A stretch of 64,000 nucleotides of DNA, from NCBI RefSeq assembly GCF_026344135.1, contig NZ_JAPKNA010000004.1, positions 355,923-419,922 of the forward strand, in the 5' to 3' direction. This stretch comes from Alcaligenes parafaecalis (lineage in GTDB: Bacteria; Pseudomonadota; Gammaproteobacteria; Burkholderiales; Burkholderiaceae_B). Positions 1 to 9,362 of this stretch are shown piece after piece. Below the pieces are notes generated by a model. That model was not told the DNA's origin. It did no database searches and worked only from the letters and a program-made list of their open reading frames with translations. The position numbers and the translations under genes are program-made. The first letter of the stretch is position 1. Each line of letters starts with the position of its first letter.

Positions 1-140
1 TGCCCGTCCTATTCCCTGCCCGCTATTTGCTGCGAATTTGCCCCGGAGCACCGCCCGCCGCGCGTCTGATTTCTGACGCGCAACTGCGCCCCGCCCCCCT
101 GCTTTTTTGCACTTATTTATCTGTCTAACAGGACAACATC

Positions 141-1700
141 ATGGAATGGCTACTCGATCCCAGCATCTGGGTCGGCTTATTAACTCTGGTGGTGCTGGAG
201 ATTGTTCTCGGCATCGACAACCTGATCTTTATCGCGATCCTGGCCGATAAACTCCCCCCGCATCAGCGCGACCGTGCTCGCCTGATCGGCCTGTCACTGG
301 CGCTGATCATGCGCCTGGGTCTGCTGACGATCGTCTCCTGGCTGGTCACCCTGACCACACCGCTGTTCTCCCTGGGACCGCTGAGCTTTTCCGGCCGCGA
401 CCTGATCTTGCTGCTGGGCGGTCTGTTCCTGCTCTTCAAGGCCACGAGCGAACTGCACGAACGCCTGGAAGGCGGCAGCCACCACTCCAGCACCAACAAG
501 GCTTACGCCAGCTTTGGTGTGGTGGTGGCACAAATTGTGGTGCTGGATGCCGTGTTCTCGCTGGACGCGGTGATTACCGCCGTGGGTATGGTGGACGAAC
601 TGCCCGTCATGATGACAGCCGTCATCATCTCTATCGGCTTGATGATCTGGGCCTCCAAACCCCTGACCACCTTCGTGAACAACCACCCCACGGTGGTAGT
701 GCTGTGTTTGAGCTTCTTGCTGATGATTGGTCTGACGCTGACCGCCGAAGGCCTGGGCTTCAAGATCCCCAAAGGCTATCTGTATGCGGCCATTGGCTTC
801 TCCATCCTGATCGAATTCTTCAATCAGATTGCCCGCCGCAGCCTGCTGCGCTCGCAATCGCGTCGTCCTTTGCGTGACCGTACGGCAGAAGCCGTGCTGC
901 GCATGCTCAGCAACCGCAAGAACGAAGACAAGGATGACAGCAAGCACGATGCGCAACTGGAACTGGACGAGCAAGGCTTCCGCACCGAAGAACGCAATAT
1001 GGTCAGCGGTGTACTGAGCCTGGCTGAACGCCCTATCCGCTCGCTGATGACACCGCGTCAGGAGATCACCTGGATCAATATCGAGGACTCGACCGACACC
1101 CTGCGCCAGCAATTGCGCTCTACCCCGCACAGCTTCTTGCCAGTGTGTCAGGGCGATCTGGATCAGGTGGTGGGTGTGGCCCGCGCCAAGGACCTGCTGG
1201 CAGATCTGGACGATTACCCGCAAGTACAACTGTGGCCGGATTTGCGTGAGCCCATCATCGTGCATGAACACACGGATGTACTTAGCGCCATTGCCATGCT
1301 GAAACAGTCCAACGGCCAGTTCGTGCTGGTCACGGATGAGTACGGTGCCATTGAAGGTTTGCTGACGCCTATCGACATTCTGGAAGCCATCGCCGGTGAG
1401 TTCCCGGATGAGGACGAGCAAGCTGCCATTCAGCAGATTGGCCCCAATCTGTGGCAGGTGGACGGCGGTATCGACTTGCTGTTGCTGGCCCAGGCCGTTG
1501 AAGCGGACGACCTGCTCTTGAAAGACAGCAGCTTTAACTCCGTGGCCGGTTTCTTGCTGGAACGTCTGGACTCCCTGCCCACTGTCGGCACGGTAGTCGA
1601 GGCCGATGGCTTGCGCTTTGAAGTCACGGAAGTCAGCCAGCGCCGTATTGCCACCTTGCATGTCAGCCGCTTGCATGTGCCCGAGGCACCGCAGGAGTAA
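141..1700 (+). CDS. TerC-family membrane protein with CBS pair and CorC/HlyC domain
   Basis: Residues 1 to about 235 are hydrophobic with acidic residues inside membrane segments (EIVLGIDN, DAVFSLDAV), the signature of the TerC/Alx metal-transport family. A charged linker leads to a CBS-domain pair (about 300-420; RSLMTPRQEI is a typical CBS start) and a CorC/HlyC transporter-associated domain at the C-terminus. The 519-residue length fits the YoaE/YegH-type proteins of this architecture. The likely role is metal-ion (possibly manganese) efflux or homeostasis in the inner membrane; the ion is not visible from sequence. The ATG follows an AGGA-type ribosome site. A 7-bp GC hairpin (60-66/75-81) lies upstream, but I could not recognise a manganese riboswitch. 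It ends at a strong terminator. Confidence 0.9.
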   Translation: MEWLLDPSIWVGLLTLVVLEIVLGIDNLIFIAILADKLPPHQRDRARLIGLSLALIMRLGLLTIVSWLVTLTTPLFSLGPLSFSGRDLILLLGGLFLLFKATSELHERLEGGSHHSSTNKAYASFGVVVAQIVVLDAVFSLDAVITAVGMVDELPVMMTAVIISIGLMIWASKPLTTFVNNHPTVVVLCLSFLLMIGLTLTAEGLGFKIPKGYLYAAIGFSILIEFFNQIARRSLLRSQSRRPLRDRTAEAVLRMLSNRKNEDKDDSKHDAQLELDEQGFRTEERNMVSGVLSLAERPIRSLMTPRQEITWINIEDSTDTLRQQLRSTPHSFLPVCQGDLDQVVGVARAKDLLADLDDYPQVQLWPDLREPIIVHEHTDVLSAIAMLKQSNGQFVLVTDEYGAIEGLLTPIDILEAIAGEFPDEDEQAAIQQIGPNLWQVDGGIDLLLLAQAVEADDLLLKDSSFNSVAGFLLERLDSLPTVGTVVEADGLRFEVTEVSQRRIATLHVSRLHVPEAPQE

Positions 1701-1762
1701 GGCCGGACTAGGCTAAAAACAACGGGCCCTCTCCGGGTCCGCAAGACGATGGATATGCAGCA

Positions 1763-1802
1763 AATAAAACGGCCAGGGTATTGCTACCCTGGCCGTTTTA
1801 TT
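1763..1802. terminator. Bidirectional rho-independent terminator
   Basis: A perfect 18-bp inverted repeat (1763-1780 / 1785-1802) with a 4-nt loop. The stem ends are A-rich on the left and T-rich on the right, so it can terminate both the TerC gene on the plus strand and the FecR gene on the minus strand. Seen directly. Confidence 0.92.
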
Positions 1803-1915
1803 AATCATTGCATACGATTTCTTGCCGTTCTGCGGGCTTTGCTTATCGCAACAACACCCATCAGCCGCCATCTTCTGTCATGTACATCCTGGAGCAGCGG
1901 CCAGGCCAAACAAGA

Positions 1916-2890
1916 TCAGGCGCGACTCAACAAAGCAATTCCGCCGGGCAAGCGCAACACATCCAGACCATACAACTGCTGCAAGACATCCAGCGCCTCA
2001 GGCAAATTATCCAGGCTGACCGCAAAGCTGACCAGGATATGGCCCAGCGACGCATCACGCAAAATCAGGTGACCGGCCCAGTAGCGATTCAACTCGGCCA
2101 GCACCTGCGATAAAGGCTGCTCATGGAAAACCAGACGGCCCTGACGCCAGGACGGGAAATCCTCCACCGCCACTGTCTGCACCGAGCTGATGGCATGGCG
2201 TCCATACACAAGCTGCTCGCCCGCCCCCAGCCTGTACCCCTGCCCACCAAAATCCACCTGAGCACTGCCCGACAAACAAGTCACTTGGGTTTTGCCATCC
2301 AGATAGCGAATATTGGTACGGCCATTAAAGGTCTGAATAGAACCGGCACCCGCAAACACCGTACACACTGCGGCCGAGCGCTCGGCCTGGCGCACTTCGA
2401 CCTCGCCTTCCTGCAGAGCCACAATCCGGCCCAAATGCGGGTCGTCCCCGACATTCAGGCGACTGCGGGTATTCATATCCAGCCAGACATGGTCCAGCAA
2501 CTGCACGCGCCGCTGCTCGCCCGCACCCGTGCGGTAATCAGCGCGCAAATCGGCCAGCGAAGGCCATAACTGCAAGGGAGGTTTCACGACCATATACAGG
2601 CCGCCCCCCAGTAGCAGACCACCCAGCAAGGCGCGGCGCAACGGCTGGTGGCCGCGTGTTTTCATCAGCTTGGCTTCACGCAGCCACTCTTCACGATCTT
2701 GCGGCATGGCATCCCACATTTCGCGCGCGTGCGCAAAAGCGGATGCGTGAGAAGGACTGCGCCCACACCAGCGGCGCAGCTCCCGAGCCTGACGAGAGGT
2801 CAGCGAGGACGTTTTCAGGCGGCTGACCCAGGCTCGTGCCTCCTTATGCAAGGTGTCTTCATCCAGATTCAAGGCATTAGCGGGGTTCAT
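1916..2890 (-). CDS. FecR-family transmembrane regulator (orphan)
   Basis: 324 residues. The N-terminus is a DUF4880-like cytoplasmic segment (EARAWVSRLKT, then LRRWCGRSPSHASAFAHA). One membrane helix follows (about 88-105, RRALLGGLLLGGGLYMVV), then the periplasmic FecR domain (DHVWLDMNTRSRLNV, VALQEGEVEV) and an STN-like tail. FecR proteins relay the state of a TonB-dependent receptor to an ECF sigma factor in the inner membrane. Here there is no sigma factor or receptor gene adjacent, which is unusual. A TTG codon two codons upstream is possible, but the ATG at 2890 is preferred. Given the nearby siderophore genes a role in iron signalling is plausible but inferred. Confidence 0.88.
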   Translation of the reverse strand: MNPANALNLDEDTLHKEARAWVSRLKTSSLTSRQARELRRWCGRSPSHASAFAHAREMWDAMPQDREEWLREAKLMKTRGHQPLRRALLGGLLLGGGLYMVVKPPLQLWPSLADLRADYRTGAGEQRRVQLLDHVWLDMNTRSRLNVGDDPHLGRIVALQEGEVEVRQAERSAAVCTVFAGAGSIQTFNGRTNIRYLDGKTQVTCLSGSAQVDFGGQGYRLGAGEQLVYGRHAISSVQTVAVEDFPSWRQGRLVFHEQPLSQVLAELNRYWAGHLILRDASLGHILVSFAVSLDNLPEALDVLQQLYGLDVLRLPGGIALLSRA

Positions 2891-2952
2891 CAACAATTAA
2901 TCTACAAAGCACTACACAGAGACTGCACCCGGCAGTCCAAATCGTTTTATCC

Positions 2953-2968
2953 ATCCGTTTAAACGGAT
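2953..2968. promoter_or_regulatory. Perfect 16-bp palindrome upstream of the fecR-like gene
   Basis: ATCCGTTTAAACGGAT is a perfect palindrome 63 bp upstream of the FecR start. The half TTTTATCC/GGATAAAA around it (2945-2952 / 2965-2972) offers an alternative pairing. It is not followed by a T-run on the minus strand, so an operator is more likely than a terminator. The protein that would bind it is unknown. Confidence 0.4.
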
Positions 2969-3047
2969 AAAAGAGGGAATTTAACGGCAAACATAAATTG
3001 TCGGAAACTGCAGGCGGTATCGTCAAGCGCCGGGCCGTTATAAAGCG

Positions 3048-3956
3048 TCAAGCCTCACTTTGACAGCAGGCCATTAACTGCCCTCGCAGCCAGGCATGGG
3101 CCGGGTCTGCCTGCCGTCGACTATGCCAAACCTGCTGAAACAAGACCGAAGGAATGGGTAACGGTGGCTGGAAAAAGACTAGCTCAGGGTGCTCGCGCAA
3201 AGGTTCGGCACTACGGCTGGAAACCGTCAGAATCAGATCCGTACCAGCCAGCACCTGAGCCGCAGCGCTCCAATGCGGCAAGGACAGGGCGATCTGACGC
3301 TTCAGCCCCATTCTGCCCAGCACATTATCTACCTCGCTTTCCCCTCCCGGCCGCATGGAAACCAGCACATGAGGGCGTTGCAACCACTCTTCCAGGCCAG
3401 GACCCGAGGGCGTCGCCAGGCTAGCTCGGTCCGCAATGCAGATCAGATGCTCTTCAAACAAGGTCTGCGCCTGCAAGTCTGCCGGGATTTCCGAGAACAC
3501 TCCCAAGGCCACATCCGTTTCGCCATCCTGCAACTGCGCCAGCATCCCTTCCCGGCTGGCCTGGCTCACGGCCAGAAAAATACCGGGAGCCTGCCGCCGC
3601 AAGATGCGCATCAAGGGCGGCAGAACGATCTGGGCCCCGTAGTCGGACATCGCCAAACGAAACTCGCGCTGCTCGCTGGCCGGATCAAAACCGCCTGCAT
3701 CCAGCAAGCCGTTCAACTGCAACAAGGCCTGCTCCAGGGGACGCTGCAATTGCAGGGCAAGCGCGGTAGGCTCCAGCCGCGACCCTCGGCGTATCAATAA
3801 GGGATCGTTGAACACCTGACGCAAATGCGCCAGGGCGTGGCTGACCGCCGGCTGGCTTTTATGCAGTCGGTGGGCCGCGCGGGTGACATGTTGTTCGGTC
3901 AACAAGGCATGCAGGCTTAGCAGCAGATTCAGGTCTATACGTCGCAGTTCATCCAT
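3048..3956 (-). CDS. LysR-family transcriptional regulator
   Basis: 303 residues from the ATG at 3956, chosen because MDELRRIDLNLL is the canonical LysR N-terminus; an upstream in-frame start at 4013 would add 19 unrelated residues. The helix-turn-helix is at about 18-40 (HVTRAAHRLHKSQPAVSHALAHL) and the rest is a periplasmic-binding-like effector domain. It is transcribed divergently from the DMT-family permease gene 90 bp away, so it probably controls that gene and itself. The ligand is unknown. Confidence 0.92.
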   Translation of the reverse strand: MDELRRIDLNLLLSLHALLTEQHVTRAAHRLHKSQPAVSHALAHLRQVFNDPLLIRRGSRLEPTALALQLQRPLEQALLQLNGLLDAGGFDPASEQREFRLAMSDYGAQIVLPPLMRILRRQAPGIFLAVSQASREGMLAQLQDGETDVALGVFSEIPADLQAQTLFEEHLICIADRASLATPSGPGLEEWLQRPHVLVSMRPGGESEVDNVLGRMGLKRQIALSLPHWSAAAQVLAGTDLILTVSSRSAEPLREHPELVFFQPPLPIPSVLFQQVWHSRRQADPAHAWLRGQLMACCQSEA

Positions 3957-3977
3957 AGAACGAATAATGACTGTGCA

Positions 3978-4010
3978 CACTATTAATTTCAATAAGAACG
4001 ACGAATAGTG
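3978..4010. promoter_or_regulatory. Dyad in the LysR/permease divergent promoter
   Basis: CACTATT (3978-3984) and AATAGTG (4004-4010) form an inverted repeat around an AT-rich core that itself reads TTATT...AATTAA, resembling a LysR T-N11-A site. Its place between the two divergent starts suits a LysR operator. Binding is inferred. Confidence 0.4.
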
Positions 4011-4045
4011 CAAGATAGAACTTTGATTTCTATGGAGATACGCAT

Positions 4046-4630
4046 ATGCCCGGTACCGCTTTGTTCAGCATGTTGATTGCTGTGTTTGCCGGATCTGCCG
4101 TGCCTTTCCAGGCCGCCAGCAATGCCGTTCTGGGTAAAGTGCTGGGACATCCGCTGTGGGCCACGCTGGTCTCGCTCTGTATCAGCGCTGCTCTGGTGTT
4201 GCCGACCATCTGGTTGATGCGCGCTCCCGCCCCTCTGACGGCACAACTGGCCCACGCCCCCTGGTGGGTATGGACCGGCGGCATTGGCGGGGTGATTTAC
4301 ATCAGCGCAGCGCTGATTCTGACCCCGCGCATGGGCGCCGCCAGCTTTATCGTGTGTGTGGTGGCCGGTCAAATGCTCAGCTCCATGCTGATCGACCACT
4401 ATGGCTTGATGGGCCTGACCCCACGCCCCGTGCATATGGGACGGATTGTAGGCGTGCTATTGATTCTGGCAGGCATGGGTCTGGTGCAATGGTTTACCCC
4501 TTCCGTGCCCAGCTCGGCGGCTGAAAACAAAAACGCCACTGTGGATCACAATGGCGCTCAAACCAGCATTCAACACATCGCTCAACAAACGGGCGCTGAC
4601 CACAAGGAAAGCAGTAGCACCCGTTCCTGA
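4046..4630 (+). CDS. DMT-superfamily (YdcZ/DUF606-type) permease
   Basis: About five hydrophobic segments in the first 155 residues, with glycine- and alanine-rich helices and the PFQAASNAVLGK N-terminal motif typical of the DUF606/YdcZ branch of drug/metabolite transporters. Such proteins normally have about 140-155 residues. This one has 194, and the last 40 or so residues are polar and lie over a terminator that serves the opposite gene, so the C-terminal tail may be a recent extension. A GGAGA ribosome site lies 7 bp upstream of the ATG. It is divergent from the LysR gene, which probably regulates it. The substrate is unknown. Confidence 0.85.
   Translation: MPGTALFSMLIAVFAGSAVPFQAASNAVLGKVLGHPLWATLVSLCISAALVLPTIWLMRAPAPLTAQLAHAPWWVWTGGIGGVIYISAALILTPRMGAASFIVCVVAGQMLSSMLIDHYGLMGLTPRPVHMGRIVGVLLILAGMGLVQWFTPSVPSSAAENKNATVDHNGAQTSIQHIAQQTGADHKESSSTRS
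4526..4556 (-). terminator. Terminator for the MFS gene, inside the permease reading frame
   Basis: On the minus strand a near-perfect 10-bp stem (4534-4543 / 4547-4556, one G-T pair) with a 3-nt loop is followed by TTTTTGTTTT. It lies about 80 bp past the stop of the minus-strand MFS gene but within the 3' coding part of the plus-strand permease gene. Confidence 0.75.
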
Positions 4631-4637
4631 TCAGGGT

Positions 4638-5825
4638 CTACGCCTCAACAGATTTAGAGCGGTACTGGCTGCACCACCAGAAACCCGCCGACAAGGCAGC
4701 GGCGCACAACATGCCCAATGCCAGCAACAAGCCGCTATCAAATAACAGCGGCGCCACCACACCGGATACCGTGGCGAACAAAAGCATTTGCCACGCACTT
4801 TGTACCGACGAGGCCAGGCCGCGCATGGTGGGGAAGGTGCCCAAAGTCACCACCGTCATGCCCGGCAAGGCCATGGACATGCCAAACGCATAGACAAAAA
4901 TCGGCATGACGGCCCAAGGCACTTCGGCCTGGAACAGCGAGTTATAGATGGTATTGAAGGTTGCGCCAGCCAGCATGATGCACAGGCCCAAACGAATCAT
5001 GCGGGCCGGGGCCAGCTTCTCCGCAAAGCGCGCGTTCAGAATAGAACCACCCAGCATCCCGCCAATAAAGGGCAGGAACAGCCAGGCAAAGGCCGTTTCT
5101 GTCAGGCCCAGGACGCCAATCACAAAGCTGGCGGCGGAAGAAATGTACAAGGCAAAACCGCCAAAGGCACAGGCGATGGCCGAAATGGCCAGCACGAAGC
5201 GACCATTGCTCAGCGCGCGAGCGTAATTGGCCAGAATCACCCACAGCTTCAGAGGCTGACGTGACGCGACGGGCAAGGTTTCCGGCAGTTGTCGCCAGCA
5301 CAGTGCAAGCAGGGCAATACTGACCACTGTCAGCATCCAGAACACAGAACGCCAGCCCGAATAGCTGCTTAGATAGCCGCCCACCACCGGCGCAATCGCC
5401 GGGGCCAGACTGAACACCATGGTGATATGGGCAAACAGGCGCTGGGCCGTCACTCCCTGCACACAGTCGCGTGCCAGAGCCTGGCCAACGACTCGTCCGG
5501 CACCTGCCGAACAGCCCTGGACCATGCGGAAAAACAAAAGCCAGGAAAAGGTCGGCGCCAACGCGGAACCAATCGAGCCGATCAGGAACAGGATCAACGA
5601 AGCCAGGATCACAGGACGTCGCCCGAAGCTGTCGGACAGCATGCCCCAGAACAGGCTCATGAAGGCAAAACCAAACAGATACAGACTTAAGGTCTGCTGA
5701 ACCATTGACTGGTCAACGGAAAATTCAACACCGATACGGTGAAATGACGGCAAATAGGCATCGGTAGCAAAAGGCCCCAGCATCGCCAACGCCGCCAACA
5801 CCAAGGTCAGCTTGCGGTAATTCAT
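4638..5825 (-). CDS. MFS multidrug efflux transporter, Bcr/CflA type
   Basis: 395 residues from the ATG at 5825, where MNYRKLTLVLAALAMLGPFATDAYLPS is a canonical Bcr/CflA start; the open frame extends 36 codons further without similarity. Twelve hydrophobic segments are present, with MFS motif A-like LSDSFGRRPVIL after TM2 and AGAGRVVGQALARD in the antiporter motif position. The expected role is proton-driven export of drugs or small metabolites across the inner membrane. It converges with the permease gene with only 7 bp between the stops. No substrate can be assigned. Confidence 0.9.
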   Translation of the reverse strand: MNYRKLTLVLAALAMLGPFATDAYLPSFHRIGVEFSVDQSMVQQTLSLYLFGFAFMSLFWGMLSDSFGRRPVILASLILFLIGSIGSALAPTFSWLLFFRMVQGCSAGAGRVVGQALARDCVQGVTAQRLFAHITMVFSLAPAIAPVVGGYLSSYSGWRSVFWMLTVVSIALLALCWRQLPETLPVASRQPLKLWVILANYARALSNGRFVLAISAIACAFGGFALYISSAASFVIGVLGLTETAFAWLFLPFIGGMLGGSILNARFAEKLAPARMIRLGLCIMLAGATFNTIYNSLFQAEVPWAVMPIFVYAFGMSMALPGMTVVTLGTFPTMRGLASSVQSAWQMLLFATVSGVVAPLLFDSGLLLALGMLCAAALSAGFWWCSQYRSKSVEA

Positions 5826-6004
5826 AGATAGCTTTGGAAAACAGGGAGGGCGCCAGAACTGGCGCAGGGATAGGGGCAGGATACCCCTTAACCGGACCGT
5901 ACGGACATATCCGCACAGGGCATAGTGTATCAAACGATATAAATCGGATCGAGCCAGCCTATTTCCCTGCAGGCTGATCCGATAGCAACTTGCTTGAAAA
6001 AGGG

Positions 6005-9000
6005 TCAGCGTCTGCCCGGCGACGGTGTACCAAAAGCTTCGCGGCTGGTTTGCCCAAAGCCACTTTGATGCAACAGGCTGCGTTCAATAAAGCGGCTAAC
6101 TTGCGAGCGCACTTCCGGCAACCACGGTCCTTGGTCAAACACTTGCGGGAATTTCATACTGAACCAGGCATACAAGCTGATTTGCTTGCTTAACAATTCA
6201 GCATCCTCCAGACGCGAAGGGCTGGCGGATTTCAGCCAGGACGGGGCCGGAGGCAAGGCCAGGGGCCGCTGCGCTACATACGCCGACAAGCAGCGTTTGA
6301 AGTAATCCAGCTCGGTATCTTTATCCACGGACACGGGTGCACATGCAAAGGTGAACTTCTCGCGCAGCTCCAGCTTGGGTGCCAGCCGGTCTACACAAAA
6401 GCCCAGCTCAATCGCATCTTTCAGACCCGCTGTCTGGAACAAGGGGCTATCCGAGGCCACTTTTTGCGCAAAATACTGCAGCACGGCACCGATATTGTTG
6501 TTATCCAGCAGTGCCGCCAAGGCTTGCACGTGTTCGGGGCTGGGCGCAATGGGCAAGCGTATATCCACGCTGGGGGCATCGCTTTGCAATTGGGTGCGTA
6601 CGTGGTTCAAGTCTTGCTTGTCCATCGCTCCCACATAGCCTTTGGGATACAAGCCATAGCGGCCTGCACGCCCCGCAATCTGACGCACTTCAGTTGCGTT
6701 CAGGGCGCGCATGGAGCGGCCGTCAAACTTGTGAACGGTAGAGAACAAGACGCGACGAATTGGCAGGTTCAAGCCCATGCCAATCGCATCGGTGGCCACC
6801 AGCACATCGGCCTCGCCTTGCGAAAAGCGCTCGGACTCGGTGCGACGCACTTCAGGGGCCAAGGCACCGTAAATCGTGGCGACTTTCCAGCCTTGAGCGC
6901 GATAACGGGCACTTAGTGTCAGTACATCCTTACGAGTAAAGGCCACGACCGCATCGCCTTTGGAGACACCCTGGGCTTCGCGTTGACGGTCTTTGCGACC
7001 CCGCCACGGTGCTTCCTGACGCCCTTGCTTGCCCGTCGCACGCGGCGGTTCAACCGGGTAAGGCATGACTTCCAGCGGCGTTTTACGCTCGGTGAACTCC
7101 AGCTCCATCGTCTCTTCCATGGAACGCACCAGACGCTCGCAAGGACGCAAGACCGAGGCATCACCACAGACAAACAGAGTACGGGCTGGAACACCGACCA
7201 AGGCTGCCGTCCAGGCCCAGCCGCGCTGCTCGTCTTGCAGCATTTGAATCTCGTCCAGGACGGCCACGCGCACTTCCATCGTGGGGTCCATCATCTCGAC
7301 CGTGCAGGCGGTATGCTGGGCACCGGGCACCATCACGCGCTCTTCACCCGTCACCAGATTGCAGGGGATACCAGCATTCATCAGACGGTCGCGCACTTCC
7401 ATGGCCAACAGTCGCAGTGGTGCCAAATACACACCGGAACGGGCTTCCATCAAGGCTTCCAAGGCCTCGTGCGTCTTGCCCGAGTTGGTCGGCCCCAAAC
7501 GGAATACAAGATGACGCCGTATGCCACGGGCCAGGTTGAACATTTCCGGGAAGTCGCCCAAACGCATCAAATCCTGTGCGCGCTGTTGCTCCACACTTTC
7601 CAGAATGCGACGCACCGGGCCATTAAGCAGGCGTTTTTCAAAATCACCCGCTTCAATTTCTTTTTGCTCAATCCCTTCTTCCAGCGCCATGCGCAGAGCT
7701 TTGGCCAGCTCCAGGAAGGAAGAGCCATCAATCAAGGGACGCTGGGTTTGCAAAAACGCATCCAGCGAGTCTTCCAGACGTTGGGACAGGCGATTTTGAG
7801 CGGCCGTATTGAACAAGACCGTGACACGGGCGGGCAATCGGTCCAGCTCCGAGCCAGTACGCGGCAAAGGCACGGCCGCCTGCATGCGCACATTGGCACG
7901 CCAGTGCTGACGCTCCCCCGCTACGGGCACATTCACGGCCAGCCACAAATCCTTATGCCACCACAGGCGCTGCGGATCTTCCGGGTCAATTTCGTAATCG
8001 CACTCTTCCTGCTTCTTGATCTGGTTCAGCACTTGTTGCTGACGCCATTGCGTGCGGGCGCGGTCGGCGGCGCGCTGATACTGGGAGCGCTCTCGGGCAC
8101 TCAGGGTGCTGGCATGCTGCTCGCGCCATTGTTCAATCTGGTTTTGGTCGATGGCAACCAGAAGGTCAGGATGATGGGCGACACGATCACGCCCGGCGGC
8201 GGCTCCGCCACGCACTTCCAGCTTGGTGCTGGGCAAACGGCGGTCAGCCAGCCACAACTCGTACTCCTGACGAGTAATACCCAGCAAGGCCATGGTTTCT
8301 TCCGAACCGATGCACTCCTGCTCCCAGGCCCAACGCTGCTGGCGTTGCTCGCGCTGGCGCTCCTGACGTTCTGCTTGGGCCTGCAACAGAAACGCCTGCT
8401 GTTCGGCGTCCAGCTTGAATTCCTGGGTCAACACCGCCGCACTGGCATTGCGGCCATACACCGTCATGAACCAATGGGCAGGCTCACCCGCTTGCAGGCC
8501 CTCAAAGGCCTCCAGGGTGATGCGCTGCGGCTCACAACCCTGCTCTTGCAGCCAGGCGCTCAAGCGTTCCTGGGCTTGATCGAACTTGCGCTGTTTATCG
8601 CTGTGTTCTTTTTGACGGGCTTGCTCACGTTCTTTTTGGGCCTGCTCCCAACGCTGGGCGCGTTGATCGCGATCGCGCTGTTCAGCCTGCAACTGCCACA
8701 AATAGGTTTGTGCCAAAGGCAAAGACTGCCAGGCCTGCACCAAAGCCAGCAAGCGCGGACTGCGCTCAGCTTCAGGCCAGTTCTCGCTTAACGGCAAAGA
8801 CTGGGAGGCAATCGCCCCGGCCAATTGGCCGCGCTGTTCAAGTAATTGCTCGCGCAGGACTTCATAAATATCCGCATCCAGCTTGTCGGCACTCATTTGG
8901 TAGAGCAGGCGCAGGTTGCGGATGACGACCTCGGGCACCCCTTGGGATTCCAGGCGCTGATCGGCATCCTTCAAGCCCAGCTCGGCCGTGATGATCTGAT

Positions 9001-9205
9001 TGAAAAAGGCTGCGTCCTGCGGCAGGCGCCAGGCTTTCAGCCACAGTCGCCGTATTCCGGCTCGGTCCTGAAAACGCACTTTCTTGGCGACCTGGCGAGC
9101 CACACCTTCCAGACGGGGATAGTCCAGCCATTGGGGATGGAGCAGCAAACCCGCTTGAGTGGGGACGGAAGAATCGGAAACAGACGAAGCGCGACGCGCA
9201 GCCAT
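6005..9205 (-). CDS. SUV3-like SF2 helicase, large
   Basis: 1066 residues from the ATG at 9205 (MAARRASS); 39 upstream codons are open but unlikely. The C-terminal half carries superfamily 2 motifs: Walker A GPTNSGKT (about 570), motif Ia APLRLLA, DEIQ box VLDEIQML (about 650), GDASV, and motif VI QIAGRAGRYG (about 838). It then has a SUV3-type C-terminal region. The combination GPTNSGKT plus DEIQ is characteristic of SUV3 (mitochondrial RNA helicase) relatives. The first 550 residues have no recognised domain, and about 200-380 is a Q/E/R-rich coiled-coil-like stretch. A role in RNA unwinding or decay is inferred from the family. Monocistronic. Confidence 0.88.
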   Translation of the reverse strand: MAARRASSVSDSSVPTQAGLLLHPQWLDYPRLEGVARQVAKKVRFQDRAGIRRLWLKAWRLPQDAAFFNQIITAELGLKDADQRLESQGVPEVVIRNLRLLYQMSADKLDADIYEVLREQLLEQRGQLAGAIASQSLPLSENWPEAERSPRLLALVQAWQSLPLAQTYLWQLQAEQRDRDQRAQRWEQAQKEREQARQKEHSDKQRKFDQAQERLSAWLQEQGCEPQRITLEAFEGLQAGEPAHWFMTVYGRNASAAVLTQEFKLDAEQQAFLLQAQAERQERQREQRQQRWAWEQECIGSEETMALLGITRQEYELWLADRRLPSTKLEVRGGAAAGRDRVAHHPDLLVAIDQNQIEQWREQHASTLSARERSQYQRAADRARTQWRQQQVLNQIKKQEECDYEIDPEDPQRLWWHKDLWLAVNVPVAGERQHWRANVRMQAAVPLPRTGSELDRLPARVTVLFNTAAQNRLSQRLEDSLDAFLQTQRPLIDGSSFLELAKALRMALEEGIEQKEIEAGDFEKRLLNGPVRRILESVEQQRAQDLMRLGDFPEMFNLARGIRRHLVFRLGPTNSGKTHEALEALMEARSGVYLAPLRLLAMEVRDRLMNAGIPCNLVTGEERVMVPGAQHTACTVEMMDPTMEVRVAVLDEIQMLQDEQRGWAWTAALVGVPARTLFVCGDASVLRPCERLVRSMEETMELEFTERKTPLEVMPYPVEPPRATGKQGRQEAPWRGRKDRQREAQGVSKGDAVVAFTRKDVLTLSARYRAQGWKVATIYGALAPEVRRTESERFSQGEADVLVATDAIGMGLNLPIRRVLFSTVHKFDGRSMRALNATEVRQIAGRAGRYGLYPKGYVGAMDKQDLNHVRTQLQSDAPSVDIRLPIAPSPEHVQALAALLDNNNIGAVLQYFAQKVASDSPLFQTAGLKDAIELGFCVDRLAPKLELREKFTFACAPVSVDKDTELDYFKRCLSAYVAQRPLALPPAPSWLKSASPSRLEDAELLSKQISLYAWFSMKFPQVFDQGPWLPEVRSQVSRFIERSLLHQSGFGQTSREAFGTPSPGRR

Positions 9206-9362
9206 AGGGCGGGGACCTGAAAATACGGGAAGAAGAGAACAAGAAAGGCAGAAAAGCCGGTTCAAGCAAGCGTGAGCAGCATTATACGGGTCTGCTCCGG
9301 GACGTTCAGAGGATACATGCAATCACCGTGTTGAACGCCTTTGTGGGCAAGAAGACACAGGA

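Noticed and set aside
1..140. Manganese (yybP-ykoY) riboswitch before the TerC-type gene
   Set aside because: Only a simple 7-bp hairpin is visible; conserved riboswitch core elements were not recognised.
294..1676. 460-codon open frame on the minus strand
   Set aside because: It is antisense to the TerC/CBS gene, rich in Gln/His/Gly as expected of a shadow frame, and has no recognisable motifs.
6983..8791. 602-codon open frame on the plus strand
   Set aside because: Shadow of the SUV3-like helicase gene; the helicase frame has all SF2 motifs.
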